Source: Thermoplasmata archaeon
GTDB lineage: Archaea; Thermoplasmatota; Thermoplasmata; GCA-020350865
Direction of reading: 5' to 3'
DNA: 5,097 nt
NCBI GenBank assembly: GCA_020351895.1
Contig: CP070672.1
Coordinates: 3,839,400-3,844,496, forward strand
Below, piece after piece: positions 1-3,269 of the stretch. Numbering within the stretch: position 1 is the stretch's first letter; each line of letters begins with the position of its first letter. The notes under the pieces are model-generated. The model saw nothing but the letters and a program-made list of their open reading frames with translations, was not told the DNA's origin and made no database searches. Position numbers and translations under genes: made by a program.

Positions 1-211
1 TAGAAACGTTCACATGGCAGAGACCATAAGGAAGATCAGCTTGGAGCATGAGAATGTTGTGGCTGTGATAGGTGATGGTCATGTGGAGGGAATCAGAAGT
101 TTACTGGCACCCACCGATGTTGAGATAATCAGATTGAGCCAGCTCAGGGGAAAGGAACCAGAGAAAGTGGACGAGGTCACGATATCGTACGAAATATCGT
201 ATAATAATTGA
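1..211 (+). CDS. TraB/PrgY-family protein, C-terminal fragment
   Basis: The reading frame is open from the left edge (first complete codon at 2-4) to TGA at 209-211, so the 5' part lies outside the window. The visible tail reads R-N-V-H-M-A-E-T-I and then V-V-A-V-I-G-D-G-H-V-E-G-I. This matches the conserved end of TraB/PrgY/GumN-like domains, where an E-R-(D/N)-x-x-M-A segment is followed by V-V-G-x-G-H-x-x-G-I. The ATG at 14 is probably the internal Met of that segment, not a start, because homology-like sequence continues upstream and no ribosome binding site is visible. Bacterial PrgY/TraB members are linked to shutdown of peptide pheromone activity and eukaryotic TIKI relatives are proteases; the role of archaeal members is not established. 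Unlike many archaeal TraB proteins, no C-terminal membrane segments follow the domain. The family call is fairly good, but the function is unknown. Confidence 0.6.
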   Translation, partial: RNVHMAETIRKISLEHENVVAVIGDGHVEGIRSLLAPTDVEIIRLSQLRGKEPEKVDEVTISYEISYNN

Positions 212-228
212 GGATTTTCAGCCTCAGT
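207..228. terminator. Possible bidirectional hairpin between convergent stops
   Basis: Bases 207-213 (ATTGAGG) can pair with 222-228 (CCTCAGT), giving seven pairs including one G-T, around an 8-base loop. The stem contains both stop codons: TGA of the TraB-like gene at 209-211 and the reverse-strand TGA of the protease at 224-226. No clear T-run follows on the + side, so a terminator role is only a suggestion. Confidence 0.25.
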
Positions 229-982
229 AATCCCCGCTTTTCAATTTGCCAAGATCGTACTGGCAATCAGTATAAAAATCTGAGGGGGGTTGCGGGTTAT
301 CCTGGGTTAACAGGGTCAATATGGAGACCGTTTCTATGGAATGGTACATGACGCATTCGTCGTGCACGCAATGGTGCCTGTAGGAACCCTCATGATTTCT
401 ATCGCTTTCATAGCCTATGTTTACCATGGCCAAAAGATGTCCAAACTCATGCACCAGAACAGATTTCTCATAATCTCCATGATCCACGAGGGTTGTGGCC
501 CAGAAGGGGATGCTGAGGTCATGGATCTTTTCATTGAATATGGCCATGGAGGATGCACCGTATGCAATTCCCAAAACATCCTCGTTTTCCGAGTATTGAC
601 CGTTCAGATAGAGAACATATGCAATTATATCGCTTCCAGACTTGTGGTAGTCCCTGTGCTCCTTCTCCAGGTCTTTTATGTCTTCCAGAGAATAGCTGGA
701 TTTTGATGTTGTGATGCGCTTTTCGAGGATTAAGACATTCTCCTTATCGCAATAGGAGTTGATCCTCGCCTTGAGGGTTTCCATGGCCTTGCTTGAGGGT
801 GCGTGGCCTTCCACATAATCCACCTCTATAATCAATCTCGTGTATTTTGAGCCAGAAAGATAGTCCTCTGCAAAATCGCCAAGAACAGGGGGTGGAGATT
901 GCGATTCAAAACACCCTGTATTGGCAATAATTGTGATTGTAAGTAAAACTATAATGGAAACAGTTGCTACTTTCTCTTTCAT
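224..982 (-). CDS. Exported metzincin-like zinc metalloprotease (lipoprotein)
   Basis: This is a 252-residue predicted extracytoplasmic peptidase. The chosen start is the ATG at 980-982: GGAGG at 988-992 sits five bases upstream. A longer reading from GTG at 1001-1003 would bury that ribosome site in coding sequence and add seven residues before the signal peptide. Residues 1-24 are Lys-charged, then hydrophobic, and end in N-T-G-C, a plausible lipobox with Cys24 as lipid anchor. The catalytic core is H-E-F-G-H at 178-182, followed by a His-rich stretch (His197, His203, His204, His207) and C-V-M-Y at 210-213, a likely Met-turn. The pattern H-C-x4-C-V-M (204-212) resembles archaemetzincin, but about 15 residues separate it from the H-E-x-x-H-x5-N segment. 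The classical third zinc His is Asn188 here, so His204 or His197 may bind zinc instead. From memory, Bacteroidetes 'membrane metalloproteases' share this layout. Cys78, Cys205, Cys210 and Cys240 could form disulfides. The substrate is unknown. The gene is convergent with the TraB-like gene and divergent from the GT-C-like gene. Confidence 0.75.
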   Translation of the reverse strand: MKEKVATVSIIVLLTITIIANTGCFESQSPPPVLGDFAEDYLSGSKYTRLIIEVDYVEGHAPSSKAMETLKARINSYCDKENVLILEKRITTSKSSYSLEDIKDLEKEHRDYHKSGSDIIAYVLYLNGQYSENEDVLGIAYGASSMAIFNEKIHDLSIPFWATTLVDHGDYEKSVLVHEFGHLLAMVNIGYESDRNHEGSYRHHCVHDECVMYHSIETVSILTLLTQDNPQPPSDFYTDCQYDLGKLKSGDY

Positions 983-987
983 CGGAA

Positions 988-992
988 CCTCC
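988..992 (-). promoter_or_regulatory. Ribosome binding site deciding the protease start
   Basis: The reverse strand reads GGAGG at 988-992, five bases before the ATG at 980-982. It supports the inner ATG over the GTG at 1001-1003, because in the longer reading these bases would encode Leu-Glu-Val. Confidence 0.6.
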
Positions 993-1007
993 AATATTTC
1001 CACGACA

Positions 1008-1018
1008 TATATTAAATT
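1008..1018 (-). promoter_or_regulatory. TATA-like element facing the protease gene
   Basis: On the reverse strand this reads AATTTAATATA, an archaeal TATA-like element. Usual spacing (TATA about 26-33 bases before the transcript start) would put the start near 983-986, almost at the ATG. That conflicts with use of the GGAGG at 988-992. Either the transcript starts further upstream, or it is nearly leaderless and the GGAGG is incidental. The same 11 bases occur in inverted orientation at 1087-1097. Confidence 0.35.
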
Positions 1019-1086
1019 ATTGCTGAAAAGCGTCGGTTGTGGTGTGGATTTCCATCTTCGTGATTAACTATAAGTAGATTTAAACG

Positions 1087-1097
1087 AATTTAATATA
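1087..1097 (+). promoter_or_regulatory. TATA-like element facing the GT-C-like gene
   Basis: AATTTAATATA is an exact inverted copy of the element at 1008-1018, followed on both strands by a similar Y-G-T context. It lies just upstream of the 95-bp duplication, and usual archaeal spacing predicts a transcript start near 1115-1125. A transcript from here would carry nearly the whole duplicated leader. Confidence 0.35.
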
Positions 1098-1148
1098 CGT
1101 GACAAGGCTTATCTATCTGGATGTTTACTCGATATCGATAATCCTTTT

Positions 1149-1195
1149 ATGTAAATCATCTATGATTGCGAAAGCCAGGAGCCAATGATTTACAT
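1149..1195 (+). repeat. Inverted repeat (hairpin) of copy A
   Basis: ATGTAAATCAT at 1149-1159 is a perfect 11-bp reverse complement of ATGATTTACAT at 1185-1195. The 25-base loop contains AGGAG at 1177-1181. The ATG at 1185-1187 lies in the stem. The left arm can also pair with the right arm of copy B (1280-1290). Confidence 0.75.
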
Positions 1196-1283
1196 GACAA
1201 GGCTCATCTATCTGGGTGTTTGCTCGATATCGATAATCCTTTTATGTAAATCATCTATGGTTGTTAAAGCCAGGAGCCAATGA
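1185..1283 (+). CDS. Possible short leader ORF overlapping the GT-C-like start
   Basis: This frame has 32 codons, from ATG at 1185 to TGA at 1281-1283. The stop overlaps the ATG at 1280-1282 as ATGA, an arrangement typical of translational coupling. AGGAG at 1177-1181 precedes the start by three bases, the same spacing as at the downstream gene. The peptide is short and hydrophobic in the middle (S-I-S-I-I-L-L-C after M-I-Y-M-T-R), with a basic end. Copy A contains the equivalent frame, which could begin at GTG 1099-1101 and ends with TGA at 1186-1188, also overlapping the next ATG. Between the copies only one difference is synonymous and four codons change the residue, so there is no sign that the peptide is conserved. 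It may be a by-product of the duplication. Confidence 0.25.
   Translation: MIYMTRLIYLGVCSISIILLCKSSMVVKARSQ
1239..1246 (+). promoter_or_regulatory. Proximal TATA-like element of the GT-C-like gene
   Basis: CTTTTATG in copy B lies about 34-41 bases before the ATG at 1280; the equivalent in copy A is 1144-1151. Usual archaeal spacing predicts a transcript start near 1270-1275 and a very short leader. Such a transcript would lack the left hairpin arm at 1244-1254, whereas one from copy A or from the element at 1087-1097 would include it. The match to a TATA consensus is modest. Confidence 0.35.
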
Positions 1284-1290
1284 TTTACAT
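1244..1290 (+). promoter_or_regulatory. Hairpin enclosing SD and start codon of the GT-C-like gene
   Basis: ATGTAAATCAT at 1244-1254 pairs perfectly over 11 bases with ATGATTTACAT at 1280-1290. The 25-base loop holds AGGAG at 1272-1276. The stem contains the ATG at 1280-1282, and the second in-frame ATG (1289-1291) starts at its foot. The right arm of copy A (1185-1195) is also complementary to 1244-1254. The two pairings exclude each other, so the start codon could be either masked or free. The complementarity is seen directly; regulation is inferred. Confidence 0.45.
1272..1276 (+). promoter_or_regulatory. AGGAG ribosome binding site with ambiguous start
   Basis: AGGAG ends three bases before ATG 1280 and twelve bases before the in-frame ATG 1289. 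The first gap is shorter and the second longer than the usual 5-9, so the start of the GT-C-like protein is not settled by spacing. The 1280 start is kept here because of the ATGA overlap with the upstream short frame. Confidence 0.5.
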
Positions 1291-3154
1291 GAGAATCCAG
1301 ATAGCACGATCAGGACAATTTTTCCTTTATCTATATACATTAGCTATAATGGGAATTAATTTTGTAGGTCTTAAGACACGAATTTCCTCATTTAAAAAGA
1401 ACTGGAGCCGAGAAAAAAGCGTCCTCCTACTAATCTTCCTGGCTGCAACAATTATACGATCCATTCCAGGCTGGATGAACGCGGCCTGGGGTAGTGATTT
1501 CGGTATATATTACGGTATAACCAAGGACTTCGCAGAGAATCCTGAACTCTTTCGACCCTATTCTGGGTGGGGAAGTTCATACAATTATTTCCCTGTACTC
1601 TATGTCATGGTGGCCTTCTTTCATAAGCTGACAGGATTGAGCATAGTATGGCTCATGCCTAGAATTACCCCCATATTTGGAGGTCTCACTGTTCTAGTTT
1701 TCTATTTCGTGGTGAAAGAAATTGTAACCGATAAAAGACTAGCGCTTATATCAACCGCTTTCTTGGCAGCGAATCCATTCCACATCTATCAGACGAGCCA
1801 TGCTGCACCCCTCACTGTGGGACATTTCTTTATGGTTCTATGTCTCTATTTCTTTGTGAGAAGGAAGAAGACAAGTATATCCATTGGAGCGCTCTACATG
1901 TCCTCCATATTACTTGTGGCAAGCCACCATCTAACAACCTTCTTCTATTTGATTATAATAATATTCATCACTTTTTACAGGAATTTCACATCCAAAGAAT
2001 GGTCAAAGGATTTGAAGGGAGATTTATTCTGTATTCTTTCCATCTCGGCCTTTACCTTCCTATACTGGATGCTAATTGCTACGCCTGTTTATAGGGGTGC
2101 TATCCGTTCCGGTCTTTTGATCCCCTCTTGGGCGGTTGTATGTTTATTTTATGTTGGGCTTCTTGTTCTTTTCCTCCTAATAGTTGCTAGAAGAAAGTTA
2201 AACAGGTTCACCGAAGAACCAAAAAAATTTAAACTCAGCATTTTTCAATCTTTATTTGTATCCCTTCTCGTATGCTCATCCTTCGTCCTCTTATTCTCCT
2301 TCATAAACATTCCAGGTACAGGTTTTAGATTCGATAAAATGGCAATAGTTTTTCTCGTTCCGCAGATAATAGCAGTGGGTTTTGCCCTGTATGGAATCTT
2401 TGTTCTTAGAGAAGAAAGAAAAAGAGCCTATATTCTAGCCTGGCTTTGTCCGATCTTTATTTCCTTGATCTTCACAACGATCACCTGGCATGAGGCTCTA
2501 TACCCATTCAGACACCTGGAGTACATTGCATATCCAATCTCGATACTCTCGGCAATAGGGGTGTATACATACTGGAAACTTTTAAAGAAGAAGGATCCTG
2601 AAAATAGTCAAAAACCTGTTTTTAAGAGGAGCCCAAGACCCAAGACTTTCGAATATATAGTAATGTTGATTCTGGCTTTGAACCTGATTTCAGCATATGC
2701 GGTGCAGCGAACCACGAGCAGATACGAGGAATCCATATCAGAGGAGGTGTTCGATGTTGTTTTTTGGATGCAGGGCAATGTGAGTGGTACAAACTTCACA
2801 GTAGCGAGTGATCATAGAATTAGCCAGATCTTATGGGCAGAAGGCTACAACGCAACCTCAGATGATGCATACCAAATCTGGTTCTCAGAGAACTGGACAG
2901 GTTGTCTTGATGAATTACAAACAGCAAATGGCTCCAAACCTCAGATATGGTATGTGTTGATAGATGAGGTCATGCTGTATGATGGAGTGCAGTCAAACAT
3001 AAACGAGACCCCTCGCCCCTTGACCTTGCTATCGTATGAGAAGTTCATGTCACCTCCCTTTATTCTTATTTACAGATCCGAGAGTGAAGATGGCCAAAAA
3101 TGGGCAGAGCTCTATGAGGTGGATTGGGAGTATATAGAGGCAAATCCACCTTAG
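1280..3154 (+). CDS. Polytopic membrane protein, GT-C glycosyltransferase-like
   Basis: This 624-residue protein has about 12-14 hydrophobic segments (roughly 12-28, 46-61, 105-120, 130-148, 155-170, 180-194, 200-232, 248-268, 282-304, 322-343, 354-375, 384-402, 415-432, 457-476). A soluble C-terminal domain of about 145 residues follows. The topology fits the GT-C superfamily (PMT/ArnT/STT3-like enzymes), which transfer sugars from polyprenyl-phosphate carriers on the outer side of the membrane. After the N-terminal membrane segments comes a loop with W-G-S-D-F-G-I-Y-Y; Asp73 is the best candidate for the catalytic acidic residue. The loop at 401-419 (W-H-E-A-L-Y-P-F-R-H) is another likely functional site. 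No W-W-D-x-G motif is present, so it is not a standard AglB oligosaccharyltransferase. The tail holds six N-X-S/T sequons (Asn500, 505, 524, 538, 550, 575), consistent with an external, glycosylated domain. The start may be ATG 1280 or 1289. A non-enzymatic membrane protein of similar fold is possible. Donor and acceptor are unknown. Confidence 0.65.
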   Translation: MIYMRIQIARSGQFFLYLYTLAIMGINFVGLKTRISSFKKNWSREKSVLLLIFLAATIIRSIPGWMNAAWGSDFGIYYGITKDFAENPELFRPYSGWGSSYNYFPVLYVMVAFFHKLTGLSIVWLMPRITPIFGGLTVLVFYFVVKEIVTDKRLALISTAFLAANPFHIYQTSHAAPLTVGHFFMVLCLYFFVRRKKTSISIGALYMSSILLVASHHLTTFFYLIIIIFITFYRNFTSKEWSKDLKGDLFCILSISAFTFLYWMLIATPVYRGAIRSGLLIPSWAVVCLFYVGLLVLFLLIVARRKLNRFTEEPKKFKLSIFQSLFVSLLVCSSFVLLFSFINIPGTGFRFDKMAIVFLVPQIIAVGFALYGIFVLREERKRAYILAWLCPIFISLIFTTITWHEALYPFRHLEYIAYPISILSAIGVYTYWKLLKKKDPENSQKPVFKRSPRPKTFEYIVMLILALNLISAYAVQRTTSRYEESISEEVFDVVFWMQGNVSGTNFTVASDHRISQILWAEGYNATSDDAYQIWFSENWTGCLDELQTANGSKPQIWYVLIDEVMLYDGVQSNINETPRPLTLLSYEKFMSPPFILIYRSESEDGQKWAELYEVDWEYIEANPP

Positions 3155-3166
3155 TTACCATGCAAT

Positions 3167-3192
3167 CTGGAAGTTAAACCTTCAGCTCTTTT
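3167..3192 (+). terminator. Weak terminator candidate after the GT-C-like gene
   Basis: CTG-AAG at 3167-3173 (one bulged G) can pair with CTTCAG at 3180-3185 around a 6-base loop. CTCTTTT follows at 3186-3192. The gene's TAG is at 3152-3154. The stem is short, and archaeal termination depends mainly on T-tracts, so support is limited. Confidence 0.25.
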
Positions 3193-3258
3193 GAGGATCA
3201 AACTTTCTAATAAATGCTCATCTTCTACATCTAATTCACGAAGAGCAATTTGGCTTCG

Positions 3259-3269
3259 AAAAAATAAAA
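3259..3269 (-). terminator. T-tract terminator of the SBBP/PKD gene
   Basis: Directly after the TAA at 3270-3272 the reverse strand reads TTTTATTTTTT. Oligo-T tracts on the non-template strand are the usual signal for archaeal transcription termination. A short inverted repeat, CGAAG (3239-3243) and CTTCG (3254-3258), lies just beyond it and is not needed for the call. Confidence 0.5.

Larger units (their letters stand above)
1101..1290 (+). repeat. 95-bp tandem duplication ending at the GT-C-like start codon
   Basis: Copy A is 1101-1195 and copy B is 1196-1290. They are directly adjacent and match at 89 of 95 positions by my alignment, with no gaps. The six differences are at repeat positions 10, 21, 27, 65, 69 and 70. 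A partial match (TAATATACGT at 1091-1100 against TGATTTACAT at 1186-1195 and 1281-1290) suggests that the duplicated segment once extended slightly left. Each unit contains, in order: a 10-bp palindrome (TCGATATCGA), a TATA-like CTTTTATG, the left arm of an inverted repeat, AGGAG, and an ATG inside the right arm. Copy B ends nine codon bases into the 624-residue gene, so the gene's promoter and start region may be what was duplicated. Confidence 0.9.

Noticed and set aside
341..706. Open frame of 121 codons on the + strand
   Set aside because: It lies wholly antisense within the metalloprotease gene, whose signal peptide, zinc motif and ribosome site are convincing. The + frame has no recognisable domain or ribosome site.
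983..1279. tRNA or other structured RNA gene in the intergenic region
   Set aside because: No tRNA-like T-loop, anticodon arm or CCA end could be recognised; the only clear pairing is the repeat-borne hairpins.
1101..1290. CRISPR array or mobile element end
   Set aside because: There are only two directly adjacent 95-bp units without spacers. No transposase, target-site duplication or further copy is visible in the window.
1840..2094. Open frame of 84 codons on the + strand inside the membrane protein gene
   Set aside because: It is an out-of-frame reading of a coherent transmembrane protein, with His/Cys-rich low-sense composition and no start signal.
2608..2799. Reverse-strand frame within the membrane protein gene
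   Set aside because: It is antisense to the last membrane segment and the start of the external tail, with no motif and no promoter-like context.
1280..3154. Assignment as AglB/STT3 oligosaccharyltransferase
   Set aside because: The W-W-D-x-G signature is absent and the protein is shorter than usual AglB. Only the broader GT-C-like topology is supported.
3239..3258. CGAAG/CTTCG hairpin as a + strand terminator
   Set aside because: It is followed by A-rich, not T-rich, sequence on the + strand; the T-tract belongs to the reverse-strand gene.
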